64,000 bases of DNA, taken from contig NC_134137.1 of the NCBI RefSeq assembly GCF_033958435.1, forward strand, positions 221,195,501 to 221,259,500. The letters are read 5' to 3'. The notes under the pieces were generated by a model. That model did not search any database and was not told the origin of the DNA. It was given only the letters and a program-made list of their open reading frames with translations. The stretch is from Carettochelys insculpta. Lineage: Eukaryota; Chordata; Testudines; Carettochelyidae. Shown here piece by piece: positions 25,613-37,720 of this stretch. Position numbers and translations under genes: made by a program. Position 1 is the stretch's first letter; each line of letters begins with the position of its first letter.

Positions 25613-27078
25613 GCTCTCACTGTCAATGTTATGTGCAATCAGCACACACCTCACTTCATCTGCCCTTGCTTTATGTGCATGTGCCTTTAATAATATCAGT
25701 AGGAACAAAACTCTGGACAGACACCAGTGGATTCTAGCAAGCCTGTGCATGGGCAACTGTAAACAAAATGTCTTGTGGGCCATACATAGAACCCCAATGG
25801 GCAACAGGTTGCTCACTGCAAGTACAGAGGTAAATTGTGCCCTTTTTCCTCTGCCCAGTTCTCTACGCAGAGGACAAGAGCTCAAGCCCCCAACAGAAGG
25901 GTCTGGACTAGATTTTTGGTTAGACCCACTATAGAGATTAGTGCCAACTTTAACAGTCGAATTCATGTTCAGATTCTGAAACAGTGCCAGCTCTCCAAAG
26001 GTGTTTCAGATGCAAAGAGTTACCTTCTGGCTTGAGTCTGTTTTATGGTGCAAGGACTATACCGACAGCAGCGTATTTTAAGATTCTGTAGACTCTAAAT
26101 TTCATCCCAGCTGCAATTGCATAGAAGAAATTTTACTTTCGAGAGAAGTGACATGTCATGTCAACATAGGAGTCTAGCTATATGGTTCAGAGAACTGGCA
26201 ATCGAATGAAAGGCTCAGGAGCTCTTTTACCTTTTGGAAGGGCTTGGGAAGCTGGGAAGCACCGCACGCTAGAGCATTCTCACTGCTGCTCCAAAAGGGA
26301 AAGTCCTGCATCCTCCACAGTGCCTACTGTGAGTGCCCTCAAACCAGTCATGCTCCCATGCTATGCTCCGTTGGACATGTTTAACAGAGCAACCAGTCTA
26401 GCACTTTGGGGGCTGCTACACATATTAATATTGGCAATATTTGTACTGAAAGGGACCAAAGTGGAAGAATATTGTATGCACAGATCTAAGGGTGGAGGCG
26501 GAGTCCTCTTACGATGTTGTGACCCAGGGAGAGCAGCCTAGGTGCCCTATGCAATGCCTGATATGTAATTTAAGCAGTACATGAACAGGTAATGAAAATC
26601 CAGTGTAGTAACTGAATTTATAACATGACTCAACAAGTTAGGAAACCTGTAAAAACCACACTGCTGTGTAGCAAATTGGTCTTCTATGTTGGTCCATGTG
26701 CTGGTGCCACGTGACTTCCTTGGGACCATCTAAAGTCATTCTAGGGTCCCCAACTGCTGAAGGGATGTAAGATCAATGCTTCTTACCCTGTAGAACTGGG
26801 AAATTTACTTTTGGGGTGCTGATTGCCTCAAATGTTTTCTCAACTAGCCTTGATGTCAGGTGCCTTCTTGTCACTTGTGAACCTCGATCCTGTTTCCTGA
26901 CCTACTTGGACAATACGTGCACTGTTGTAGTGCTTAACAGCCCCAGGTATGAACTGGAACCTCTTTGTGTTAGATACTGCTCCTTTCTTGCTTGAGTGTC
27001 AAGAAGAGGCTTTGGGCACACTCTTCTGTCTCCTTCCTACTGAATCAGTTGATGAGCAGTCTTAAGTTTGCTCTAAAC
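25613..27078. other. no gene seen
   Basis: Short open frames on both strands only, with no domain and no splice context. Confidence 0.5.
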
Positions 27079-27406
27079 CAAGGGCCAGCCACCTTTCTGA
27101 GAGGTAGTGCTGAAATTTGACATTTTGACCTCTGTGTATGAGCTGAGTGCCAGTGACACTTTTTTAAGGTCACTAGTAGTCCTGCTTACAACAGCTTCAT
27201 CAATAAATTAAGATGCAGAGCTTCACCGTTTAGGTGGCGGTTGGTAGCACTAGCTCGTCTGTTGCTAATCTACAGGCAGCATGGCTTTGAGCAAGCTCCT
27301 AGCTCCATGGAGAAGGAGAGGTGGGGCTGAGCTCCTGCCTCATGTGCTGATGAAAATCAGTTTGTGTGCTGCTCTTAGCACCTATGCCGGGGTTGCTGAC
27401 CCCCTG
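27079..27406. mobile_element. hAT MITE, 328 bp, related to the one at 20755
   Basis: The termini caagggccagccacc and ggggttgctgaccccctg are hAT-type. The flanks are ctctaaac and ttctaaac (7 of 8 identical). Most of its length is the reverse complement of 20755-21060. Confidence 0.8.
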
Positions 27407-27844
27407 TTCTAAACAGTTAGTTCTCTGCCTGCCAGAGGCTCAGCTACTGATCCTAATACTGTCCCAGGGAATTAGATCCTTGAAATTCAGCTGCATGGCT
27501 CTGACTTATTCAAGACCTACATTCAGAGGGTTCAGGCAGCTGTTTGACTGGAGGCCAAGTGGGCAGACGGGTGAGAGCAGCTCAGAATTAAGTGATTCCC
27601 TAATAAATAAAATGAGTTGCCAGACTGTGTTTATATTCCTGGGACCTTGATGCTTTGTGAAAAAAGGAGTTTTTGTAAGCCCTACAGTGAAATGAGACAT
27701 CCAGGGACTTTAACGCGCTGAAGCAGTTATTCTCTTGCTTCCCTCCCCCCACCCTAACATGCTAGAGGCTTTAGAGTTAGTTCTAACATAAGTTGCTAAG
27801 GGCTGTGCTTCATACGCACTGTTGTCACAGAGCTATGTTTTGTA

Positions 27845-28168
27845 TAGGGTTGCCAGATTTTTGGAAAACTTACGCAGGACAGGCAGCCCCAGCCACAGGA
27901 TCCCCATCTGGGGCTGCCTGTCCCACACAAGTTTTCCGAAAATGGAGAAGGAGGCCCTGCAGCTGTGAGCTGGCTGGGGAACTGAGCCCAGGCCAGCAGC
28001 CCCAGCTGCGGGAGCCCCAGCCAGGGGTGGGGGATTTGCCCAACAACTCCCGCATCCCCCATTTACGCAAAAATGTCCACTGGGACATTTTTGCGCAAAT
28101 GCAATATGTGCAACTTCTCAGGGAAATTCAGGACTGTCCCACACACTGCGGAAAGTCTGGCAACCCTA
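27845..28168. mobile_element. TIR element with ends tagggttgccag, 324 bp
   Basis: The left end is tagggttgccagat and the right end tctggcaaccctat. A second inverted pair lies inside ('ggacaggcagccccag' facing 'ctggggctgcctgtcc'), so the left arm is itself a hairpin. The superfamily was not assigned. Confidence 0.6.
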
Positions 28169-28977
28169 TGTCTTGATCATCTTGCACATTACTTTGAGCG
28201 GGTGCTCAGCCATCGGGACCGAGTTGGCTTGACTTTCACTCTGGAATGTAGTTGTCTAGACCTGGTGGCACCCTTGTTTTCTCTGCCATGCTGATGAAAC
28301 TGGGTGCTTTGTGACTGCCAGGTGAGACTGAAATCATTGTTTTATTCACAGGCGAATAGCTGGGAAAGTTTTCCCTCAGGCTGTGTCCTGCCAATGTGTC
28401 TCAACTCTGACATAAAGGGATTGCCCACCTGGTAGGGTGAAAGTGGGGTGCTTTCTCAACTGTCTGCTTGTTTAGTCCATGACTCCTGAGACATGATTAC
28501 CAACAAGGAGTCCAGTTAGCAGCAGTAATGACAGCGAGCCTGTGAGTTGGACCTCAGCCATCAGATGGTGACAGCTTTGGGGCTATGCTGGAAATCTGGT
28601 GATCCTGTTACTGGTCCAGAGAAGAACTGAATGCCAAAGAAGTTGCCAGTTTTTTGCAGGGAGAGCTACTTATTGTGACAGTCAACTTAGGGGCCCTGTT
28701 CTCCCACCAAGGCATAAGACAATTGACGTCAATGGAAGTTACTTGTATATCCTGTATATATACACTTGTATAATGAACCTTTAGTGCAAATTTAAGGGGA
28801 AACATCTTGAAAGGTGTTGGCATTGGATATGGGGGTGGCAAACTGCTACAGGAGCCTATTCTCGCAAAGTTTGGAGACCCAAGAGATTTGGATAATTCAG
28901 ATGAGGCCTAGGTAAAATCTGAATATTTAAGGCAGTGATACTCAGCCTGAGGCTTAGAAACTGCAAGGAGCTTCTTA

Positions 28978-29279
28978 GGGTATGTCTATAATTGCGGGGG
29001 GGTGGGGGTGAGGCAGGCAGAGGCAGCGCACTGTGATTCATTGTCCAGGGATTGATTTTGCAGCATGTGTGAAGATGCAGCAAAGCCTCTGGGCTCGGCT
29101 GTCAACCCTGGTACTCCACATTCACATGTAGAGTAAGGAACATCGGCGCAAGCCTGAAGATCCCTGATCTACACCCAGGGAAAAAATTTGATCTTGACAT
29201 GTCAATTCTAGCTACGCAAATGGCGTGGCTAGAATTGTGTATCTGGGACCAACTTTGATCCCTAGTGTAGACCAGGCCT
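28978..29279. mobile_element. MITE-like element, gtctac-type ends
   Basis: The left end is agggtatgtctataattgc and the right end ccctagtgtagaccaggcc. It contains 'aattctagctacgcaaatgg' facing 'gtggctagaattgtgt', an inner inverted pair. Confidence 0.55.
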
Positions 29280-30308
29280 TAATGTGTCTCCTGTGGTTCT
29301 TTGCAGCATGATTTTAAAATGCGGTATAAATTAATTCTTAATCCATTTAAGTTATTAACTGATCAGGATGCTTTTGCTATATTAACCAATTGTAGCTGAT
29401 ATAACACTTGGTCAGTGATTTGGCTGTGAGTATAATATACGTAAATCTAAGTATGAATATATACGGTAAATGAAACAATGAATCCACACTAGTATGGTTC
29501 TTTTGGGTAATATTGGTTGCTAATTTGTCTCTTGAACCACTGAGGCCTGAGTATCGGTCATTCAAAGGCTTATGTGGTCCCCGGGTTTGTTGGAGGTATG
29601 TCTGGTCCTCAGTAAGACTAAAGGGTTTAAGTTTGTTTAATACGATGGATTTTTGCTTCTCTGGTGCAATCACACCACTACAAAGCCCTTGTCCCTGTGC
29701 ACTGCATCAGTGCTACACCATTGCAGACAATGTCTTTGAACTGCGCCCGTGCTAGAGTACTATGAATAACTGCCAGTGGGTGCAGCACCCAGCCGTATCA
29801 CTCGGCTACTAATTCTCGGCAACAAATTGAGATTCTGCTTCTTTATCCAGAAGATGTTTCTTGCGTTGGTAGCAGTTAAAATCATGTAGGCTTTACAGTG
29901 TAATTCAAACTCTAGAGAAAGCAGCGGAGTGGGGGCACAGGCAGGAAAGGGAAGGATGACAAAATAAGAATGCTTACCCAAAGGGGACATAGCTAGCAAG
30001 AGAGAGGTTAGATTTCACAAGAAAATGGTAGGCCTGTAAGTGGAGCTGCAAGTATTACAAATTATAACCAGCTACAAATTTATGAGAAATCCTTGTGCTT
30101 TCAATTGCAACTATTTACATTGCTGAGTTTCCTCAATGAATTGCCAGATAAGATTCCTGAGGGAACTTTGTTTATTTTGTTTTAAATTTTAGCTAATCTG
30201 TCCTTGATTTATCCTCTGGCATTAAACTCTCTCACATTTCTCAGACATACGTGTTCCCTCAGACTATAGATCAGAGGGAGGAATGCAATATATACGTTCC
30301 TCTGTTAG
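29280..30308. other. no gene seen
   Basis: AT-rich. The 98-codon minus frame at 29377-29673 has no recognised similarity. Confidence 0.45.
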
Positions 30309-31040
30309 CAGTGGCGCCAACAGGCCCCTGGGCAAGGTGGGAGGGGGGCCCGGCTCCGTGCACCAGAAGGGGCGGGGACAAGAACAGAAGGGGCGGGGAC
30401 AAGAGTAGTCAGCCATCAGCACCATCCAGACTGTGGTGCTGCCTCTCCACAGCCACATGCAGCCAGAGTGGTATTGCCGTGACATTTCAAGGGGGACCAG
30501 AGCTCTCGGCTTCACCACTGCCAAAGTAGCAGCAGCAGTGGCCAGAGATCCAGGCTCCTTTGAAACACCAGGCCCAGGTGCAACTAAACAACCACCAAAT
30601 GATAATTATCTTTTACCTCCCACGCTCCGTGTGCCCAGCCTGTCTGTCTATAATGGTGGTGTCCAAAAGGGATTTCAGGATCGCTACAGCCCACCCCCTG
30701 CAGAGCCAGGCAACCCCCCGCCCCAGCCAGGCATCCCCTCCCCCCTCACAGAGCAAGGCACTCTCCTCAACTGCTGGCACCTCACCAGAGCCACCACTGC
30801 CACTCTGGAACCGCTGGGCTCCACCAGCCATGCTGGGCCCCGTGACTGGAGTCATGCTAGCCAGGCTGGAGTTGCTGTTGCCACCACATGCTTGTGCCAC
30901 CAAGTGGTGGGGTGCATGGGTGGAGAGTGCTCCATTTAGCCACACTGTGGCACCCCGTTTGCCGCATGTGGTGAACGGGAGGCATATTGGACACGGCAGA
31001 TTTAGAGTATAAGCATTCTGAAGTGGGGATTGTCTGCTTT
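30309..31040. repeat. unclassified dispersed repeat with flanking direct repeats
   Basis: It begins after tctgttagca at 30301-30310. The same ten bases recur at 31041-31050, so the segment may be an insertion with a target duplication. The first 280 bases resemble 1-290 of the window. Open frames of 150-168 codons on overlapping strands are shadows of its GC-rich composition. Confidence 0.45.
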
Positions 31041-31258
31041 TCTGTTAGCACAGTTTTAGTTGGTCACTAGGTAATAAGCATCATTAGCTATAAAGTGACC
31101 AGCGACCTTCAATCGACTCCAATTTCCAGCTCCAAGTAACTCTGAGCCATAAGATAAGGATGAAAAGCCTCACCCACTGTTACCAGTGCCTTTGAGCCAA
31201 GCTTTCAGTCTGTTGAAAGGAAGCTCTTACAAACCCCACAACGGGGCTTCATATAATT

Positions 31259-31954
31259 CAGGGCTTCCCAGCTTATGGGTCAGGACCCAAACATGGGCTG
31301 CAATTAGATTTGTTAAGGGTCACCAGCAGCTCAGAGCTGCATGTAGCTCTTAAAGAAGCTGTTTGCAGCTCCTTAACGCTGCCACATCCAGCAGCTATCT
31401 CTAGCAATACAGAAGCAATTACTCATTACAAGGACAGCTTCTCCACCTTTGATATTTGTAGCCATCCTAGGCAAGCCACTTAATAGACTCTTGCAGTAAG
31501 TAACTTTTGTGTCCCTCCTTCCTCCCCCGCTTTTGCCCCCTTTCTGGTCTATGTAGCTGATTTGTTAGTTTTCATTTTTTGTTTGTGACCCCCCCCCCAG
31601 CTCCTGACTGTGACTTCCCCCATCCCCTAAGTGTGGGGTTTAAGCTGGAGGAGTGAAGGGGAGTGGTTTGGGGATGAGGGTCTTTCCCCCATCGCAACTC
31701 AGATCAACTATAATAAAAAAAAATAAACTATAATAAATGTAGTGTTGTTGTTTGTTGATGTATTTTCCATTTTTCTATGAAATAACTACTATGAATATAT
31801 AAACATGAGGGGGCACAATTTTATATTTTTGCCTCAGGCACAAAATTAGCAAGTTATGGCACTGCTTCCCCCTATATTTGAATTGCCGGTGGTCCCCAAG
31901 TCTTCCTGAATTGTCAGAATGGGTCCACAGCTGGAAAAGGCTGAGAAATGCTGA
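31259..31954. mobile_element. hAT element with perfect 8-bp target duplication
   Basis: The duplication atataatt occurs at 31251-31258 and 31955-31962. The left end is cagggcttcccagcttatgg and the right end is ctgagaaatgctga, inverted to each other imperfectly. Confidence 0.8.
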
Positions 31955-31962
31955 ATATAATT

Positions 31963-32892
31963 AAAATGTAAGTATCAGCAAAATAATAGCAAAAGCTCCC
32001 AGGAGGAATCTATTTGTGCAGCTCATTTATGGGCTGACAACAACCCAAAAGGAAAAAAATAAAAGCTTTTTTTTTTCCCCTCTCTAGTTTGGCAAAAGTT
32101 TGCATAAGAACAGCTGCTCACATTTGCTCTACTGTCCTGCAGAAGTAAGAATTGGACTACATATTTACTATGATTTCACAGTTCTCTGGCTGGGCTGCCA
32201 AAGTCAGCATGTTTTGGATGGAAATCTGAAAAAAAAAAATAGCTAAGCTTGGCACTGACATTAGGTTTCACATCCACCTACGACCTGGCTTGGTTTCTTT
32301 TAATCCCTACCCCTGCCATGATACAGGGAACGTGATCCTCTACCATTAAAAGCAATTAAGCAAGTGTATATGGGACTGTATGTGACTTGAGATTTGCTCC
32401 CCTAATGGGATGACTGAAACTAATGGAATCTGGTTGTAAATTCAAAGGCGACGATGGAAAATGTTGCAAACATTCTCTCTTCCCTTCAGCCCCGATAGGG
32501 CTTTTGTCCGTTTCTTGATATTTTTTTAAGGTGGGGAAGGAGGGAGCAAAAGCGGGGAAAATATTTCTCTCTGAATTGCTCGTTAAGAACTCTTCCTATT
32601 CTAATTTGTCTTCTTTATTGCAGCTTCTTAGAGCTCATATCTTGGCCTGTCTCCCTCCTTCTCCAATATAAGATCTTTAAGTGATTTTTGTGGTTTTCCT
32701 CTTCCAAGGTACACAATGAAGCTTTTCATAAGGCAAAATATTATTCTGCTGCCACCAGAGCCATATAGTTGAAGACCTTTGAGTAGCAAATGCTGACTCT
32801 GTGCAACAGAGTTCCTTAGTCAGTGTGTTGCTTTTATTTCTATCTTGAAAATTCATTTTTTTGCATTCTCATTGCATACACGTGGCAGTGCT
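31963..32892. other. no gene seen
   Basis: AT-rich DNA with short homopolymer runs; nothing recognisable. Confidence 0.5.
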
Positions 32893-33085
32893 TGTAGAAT
32901 TTCAGCCTTGGAAAGGTTAGCAGCTCAGCTTCAGCATGTGACCTCAATGACTGGGCAGGGTCTGATCCGCTTTTGGATGGGAGACATTGAAAGAAAACCC
33001 TATGTGCTGCAGAAACTACTGTTGTTAAGTAGATGGTACATTCCCCTCACATCAGCGCAATGCAGGAAGTGACGTCTTTCATCAA
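32893..33085 (+). mobile_element. 5S-rRNA-headed amniote SINE, 5' part
   Basis: Contains the 5S C-box-like 'cttttggatgggagacattg', then 'tgtgctgcagaaactactgt' and 'taagtagatggtacattccc', in the order of the 5S-Deu-L2 class. Confidence 0.6.
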
Positions 33086-33204
33086 ATATGAATGGACACA
33101 AAACATATGCCCCTTAAAGACATGCCATTCTTTGTGTGGGCGTTTTCCCTGTTTCCCACCTCAGTGCAAACGAGGGGCTTAATGGCATTCTACACTTAAA
33201 TACT

Positions 33205-33420
33205 CTGAAATTTCACATGTAGTCTTCCCTGGTCTCCCTGAAGGCCATTCCCGGCTTTACCATAGGTTCCCCATGCGAGTTCGTGCAAACCACACAACCT
33301 CTCTCGGCTTCATTTTTCCCTGATCTGTAAAACAGGGCAAATGAGTTTCTGCTTCACAAGTCTAAAGGTGAGGCTGTTCATTAAATGCTTTAACATCTTT
33401 CAATATGAAGTGTTATTGAA
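33205..33420 (-). mobile_element. MIR-like SINE fragment
   Basis: Contains 'cttcatttttccctgatctg' followed by taaaacagggcaaatgag. Confidence 0.5.
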
Positions 33421-33911
33421 AGGCAAATGACTATTATTGCAATTACTAGATTCTTTCTTTTTATGGTGTAATAATAATAATACAGAAGAGCCATCTGGGT
33501 ACCTCAGCTGGAAAATGCCAAGGATTTCTGAAGGCAAAGGTCCTGTTGAATGGAGGTGGGGGGAAGATGCAGCTTGGGGAGGATGCTGATTCTGGGGTGG
33601 GTAGAAATGAGAGAGGGGAGGGCCACTAGGTGAGTAACGTGAGAGGGGCTTAAGGTGTATGTATGGTTGTAGTAGAGGCATGGGATTGTTAGGGGACCAT
33701 GGTCGTCATGGTCAGGGAAGAGGGGGAGGCAATGAAGTGGAGGAGTGTGTCAGGGAGGGCTTAGCTCCTGGAATGTTGTTTCTCTTTGTGCTAAGGAGCT
33801 TTGTGCTGTGTGGGGATTTCTCAATAGAGGAAACTCACCTGTTATGGGGTGATATTTCCCTGGCCCAGCTATTAAAAGCAGACTTGGAGGGGACAGCGGT
33901 GTTTGTCTGTA

Positions 33912-34005
33912 GCTTCACAAATAATGAGCAGACCTATGGCACCTTAGAGACTAACACATTTATGAGGCCACGAGCTTTTGTGGGCAAGACCCACTTCTCC
34001 AGATG
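33912..34005 (-). mobile_element. tail fragment of a Penelope-related subfamily
   Basis: The minus strand carries the agaagtgggtcttgcccac / ggtgccata pattern, with 'gcaccttagagactaacaca' visible on the plus strand. Confidence 0.6.
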
Positions 34006-34044
34006 AAAAAGAAGAGATGAAAAGCAGAGCCAGATTCAAGTCCC

Positions 34045-34380
34045 TTTGGTCTCGGGCAACCTTTTCTCCCTGACCCAAATATGAGACAGGGAGATATGGC
34101 GTGGGAGAGGCGGCCCCTCCCGACTCCACCAAGCCCGGGGGAGCTGGGAAGCAGGCAGCAGCTTCCAGTGCTCTACAGGAGCCCCTGGGAAGTGGGAGAC
34201 CCCAGCCCTCCCCGAGGAAGCAGCAGCCACCAGCCCTCCCCAGGAGCCCCAGAAAAGCGGGGAAGCAGCAGGAATGTGGCAGCTGCCACCACTCCCCACA
34301 GAAGTGACCTAGTGCTCTCTGGAAAATGTCAGCTGGAGGGGAGGGTCCAAATATGGGACGGATGGTCACCCTACTTTGGT
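34045..34380. mobile_element. possible TIR element of the gacggatggtcaccct type
   Basis: The left part ('ctgacccaaatatgagacag') faces the right part ('gtccaaatatgggacggatg'). The GC-rich interior yields open frames on both strands with no recognisable product. Confidence 0.35.
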
Positions 34381-34754
34381 CTGCCAGCCTCTTCAGGCCT
34401 GTTTGACTGAGGAAAGGCTGTGGCGGGCAAGATTTTGGTGACTGCCCCCATGAACTGGGAGGCAGTGACCCTTTGGCATCTCCAGAAAAAAGAAGCGGGG
34501 GGGGGGGCGGGGGGCAGAGGTGGGTTTCTGGGGTTCGATGACTGGAAAGGAGGAGGGAACAACTACCCACAACATCCCTAAAGAAGACTCCAGGTCTGTG
34601 TCATATGGAAGCTCACATGGGAGTTATTGGAGTCCTATTAGCAGTGGGATATTCCTGTGGAGTAGGGGAATCTGGCTGTTAGGACAATTTCATTAGAATG
34701 ACTTGATTTTTGTCCTTTCTCCTTAATATTGGCCTAATCTCCTGTTACGAAGTA

Positions 34755-34880
34755 ACTAAATGCCCTGCAAAGCAAGCAGTCTGTAGTACCTTAAAAACTA
34801 ATGATTTTATTTAAAGTGCCACCAGACTGTTTGCTTTGTTTTGCAAAGCTACAGGCTGACATGGCTACCCCTCAGAGAGG
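34755..34880. mobile_element. degenerate fold-back of a Penelope-related tail
   Basis: Left half: 'agtctgtagtaccttaaaaa' (minus sense). Right half: 'aaagtgccaccagactgttt', then 'acaggctgacatggctaccc' (plus sense). The two face each other across 'tgattttat'. Confidence 0.4.
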
Positions 34881-35099
34881 GGTACAACTACAGCCTAATG
34901 GCCCCTGGGAGACATAGGTTTGGGACAGGGAGGTTAGAAGGGGAGAGCATAAGATGAACCTTTAAGAAGTGGAGTACTGCTGTGGAGGGCGTTGGGGGAG
35001 TTCCAATGTAAATTTTTCTGTAGCATGAGTTTGTCTGTTTCCTTTAGTAAATGGCGTGAGATTGAAGCGCCATCTAGTGCCTCATGCTAGGTCTTAGCC

Positions 35100-35451
35100 C
35101 AGTGGGTCCTGACCTTTTCACTAGTGTGGACCCCCAACAACCCCCTGAAACCATTCACAGATCCCCAATCACCCCCCAAACTGTTTGCAGACCTCCATTA
35201 AAGCAAATTCTAGCCAATATATACGCTCCATTAAATGAGAGAGGAAACCATAACCTAGATTTTTGGACAGCAATTCATAACATTATTGGAAGATATTTAA
35301 TTTAAAAATAATAATTGAATGCAACTTTGTAATTTATGTAAAACTTATTTGCTGTGATCATTTTTATTTATCTTTTCATTTTTTTCATGGGTCCCCTGAG
35401 AGACCCTCACAGACCCCCAGAAGTCCACAGACCCCAGTTTGGGAGCCCATG
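35100..35451. mobile_element. hAT (Charlie-like) MITE, about 352 bp
   Basis: The ends are cagtgggtcctgacc and gtttgggagcccatg. The flanks are tcttagcc and ttgtagcc (6 of 8 identical). The interior has repeated 'cagacccccag' type blocks. Confidence 0.7.
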
Positions 35452-36867
35452 TTGTAGCCTATGGTGAAAGAACTATTTTGGAAGCTATTTGGGTAGGGAG
35501 CTCTCTGTTCCCAGGACACATCATCTACAAGTCAGAGGATAAAATGTGGAAAAAAAAAAGCCTAAAATCCATCTTTTCGGGGTGCCAAGGAAGAGATCTG
35601 AATCTGGAAGCATAGCCATTCTTCTCTGCCCTGTTCCCCAGAGGCAGGACCCTACCAAATTCACAATCCATGTTTGTCTATTTTGTGATCACAGGGTTTT
35701 AAAAAATAATAAATGTCAGTTTCAGATATTTAAATCTGAAATGTCACAGCACTGTAACTGCAGAAGGAAAGGATCCGGGGAGGGGCAAATCACAAGGCTG
35801 TTGTATGGGAGTGGAAATAATTGTGCTGCTGCCTTCTGAGCTGGCCCGCCAGGGGGCAACTCCTGGCCAGTCACCCAGGTCTGAAGATAGTGCCACTGCC
35901 TGCAGCAGTATGGACGAGCCACTCTCCCTTGTGCACTGCTGCTGGTGTCAGCACTGCTTTCAAGGCTGGGCTCACTCCCAGAAGCTGTGGAGCTTCTTGC
36001 AGTCAGGGGAGGTTCCCAGAGAAGGCTCTGACCTGGCCTTAGGGCAGAGGAAGTCCTGTCACTTCCCAGCCCCTCCAGGGCTAGCAGCTGGCCCTCAGTG
36101 CTTGGGAATCAAAGGGGCATCAGGCTCGCTGTTTATGCCTGGGGGAGGGGTGACCACACTTCCCTGGCTGGTCTTCCAGTTGCCCACCCATAAGACCAGT
36201 TCTGCCCTCTCCAGAGGTGAGGCCACCTCCCTTCTGTGCTGTTGCTGGAGGTGTTGCTGGGCTCCCAGCTAGCAGCCTCTGCTCTCTGGCTGCCCATCTC
36301 TGTGAAACCTGGTCTCCCCTACAACAGTTAGATTTCAGGGGGGAAAAAGATTTCATGGACCAAGATGTGTTTTTATGGCCATTAACTTGGTAGGAGCCTA
36401 CCCATAGGCTGTGTTAGTCTTATCCATCCTTGCTGGTAACTGCGACTAAATAGCAGCAGCAAAGCTGTGAATTCTGTTTTCCGCTATCTTGCTTAGCACA
36501 GTGAGGTGTTAACTGCAAGGCTACTGAATTTCAGCTGACTGAGAAGTAGGCTAATATGTGATATCAAAAGAACAAGTATCTTTTTACATTTAAATAATGT
36601 GATGCACGTACTTTGAAAGCTGCTTCTGGTACGTATTTTCTTCAAGAGTGAGTTTACAGAAACTGGCGGCACTCAACTCTCAGGAGGTAAAATTTGCTCC
36701 AGGTTGTTCTCATGCAGTCCGACACTTCTGTTGTGCATGTGCAAAGTTAGTCATTTCAGGGAGTAAGCGTAAGGTGTAAGTGAAAGCAGTTTTCAGCATA
36801 TAAGGTTCATGCTGGAATTTGTTTCATGTCTCTTGCAGATGTCTCTTCTTGTTCATTCAGGACTAGC
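35452..36867. other. no gene seen
   Basis: A GC-rich stretch at 35800-36320 gives a 155-codon plus frame of no recognised family, with overlapping frames on the other strand. Probably non-coding. Confidence 0.45.
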
Positions 36868-37068
36868 CTACTTGTAATCAGTCACAGGGGCTTGTATATA
36901 CACCATGAGAGGACTTGACACACACATCTTCTTCCTTTCCTGGGCTGTTTGTGGCCTAGGCTTCTGGATCTTGAAGTTCCGACACATTTTCTCCACTTTT
37001 TCTTTTTCTGGTGCACCCTTGCTTCTCACAGGAGACGGGAAGTTTTGTATGGACACTAGAATTGATGC
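36868..37068 (-). CDS. orphan exon-like open segment, possibly a terminal exon
   Basis: I do not recognise this segment. On the minus strand an acceptor-like site (ctatcttaaatgcccag) ends at 37069. It is followed by a 67-codon frame, stop included, starting in phase 0. The predicted 66-residue peptide is rich in Lys, Arg and Glu, with K-E-K-V-E-K near the middle and Q-E-R-K-K later. It ends with tyrosines in L-M-V-Y-I-Q and V-T-D-Y-K. The phase would accept the last visible exon of the CD200R-like gene, which leaves in phase 0 some 11.6 kb upstream on the same strand. I see no NPxY motif and no similarity to known CD200R tails. It could equally be a chance open frame or part of an unrecognised repeat. 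Confidence 0.2.
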   Translation of the reverse strand, partial: ASILVSIQNFPSPVRSKGAPEKEKVEKMCRNFKIQKPRPQTAQERKKMCVSSPLMVYIQAPVTDYK

Positions 37069-37514
37069 CTGGGCATTTAAGATAGTAGGAGCTCCAAGGT
37101 GCCCAGGAAGTCAGTGAGGGTACAAAGTGAAGAAAGTGGGAGTGATACACGCAGCAATAGGAATACACTCAGAAGTGTCGCTTTGTTGGCATCGGCAAGT
37201 TGCTGCAGAACGAATTTTCTTGCTCAGTCGTTGTCACTGAATGTTTCTTTTTGTGCATGGAAAAATGTAACTTTTCAAGGTGTGTGAAATGATCCTGGTT
37301 CCATGCATGATGCCTGCTAGGCAGAGGCTGCTGCAGAATCTCAGTTTCCACAGTAATGTTGTTTGTTTTCAATAGACAATTAGGAACCTTTTAGGCAAGG
37401 GAGATTAGATTCAAAAAGGCAACTCTCTGCTGGAGCAGATGGAATAATTTGTAGCAAATAACATAATTGAGAAAGTTAACATCTTGTTCTGTTTGAGAAT
37501 TGCATGTGAGCATC

Positions 37515-37720
37515 TTATTATTTGTTTTTTATTACTGCGGGACCAAGGAGCCCTAACAAGAGATCCGAAGGCCACTGTTGTAGGTCCTGTACAAACAGAA
37601 CAAAAAGGCTATCCCTGTCCCAAAGAGCCTACAATCTCAGTGTAAGACAAGATAATAAATTAATATGGACAGAGGAGGCAGTATAGCAAAATAATGAGAC
37701 AATACTGGTCATCATGATAG
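37515..37720 (+). mobile_element. old CORE/L2-type repeat
   Basis: Contains 'gtcctgtacaaacagaacaa' and 'ccctgtcccaaagagcctac' followed by aatctcagtg, widely dispersed in amniote genomes. Confidence 0.5.

Noticed and set aside
30433..30939. 168-codon plus frame
   Set aside because: It lies inside a GC-rich dispersed repeat. Proline-rich translation in several frames shows compositional openness.
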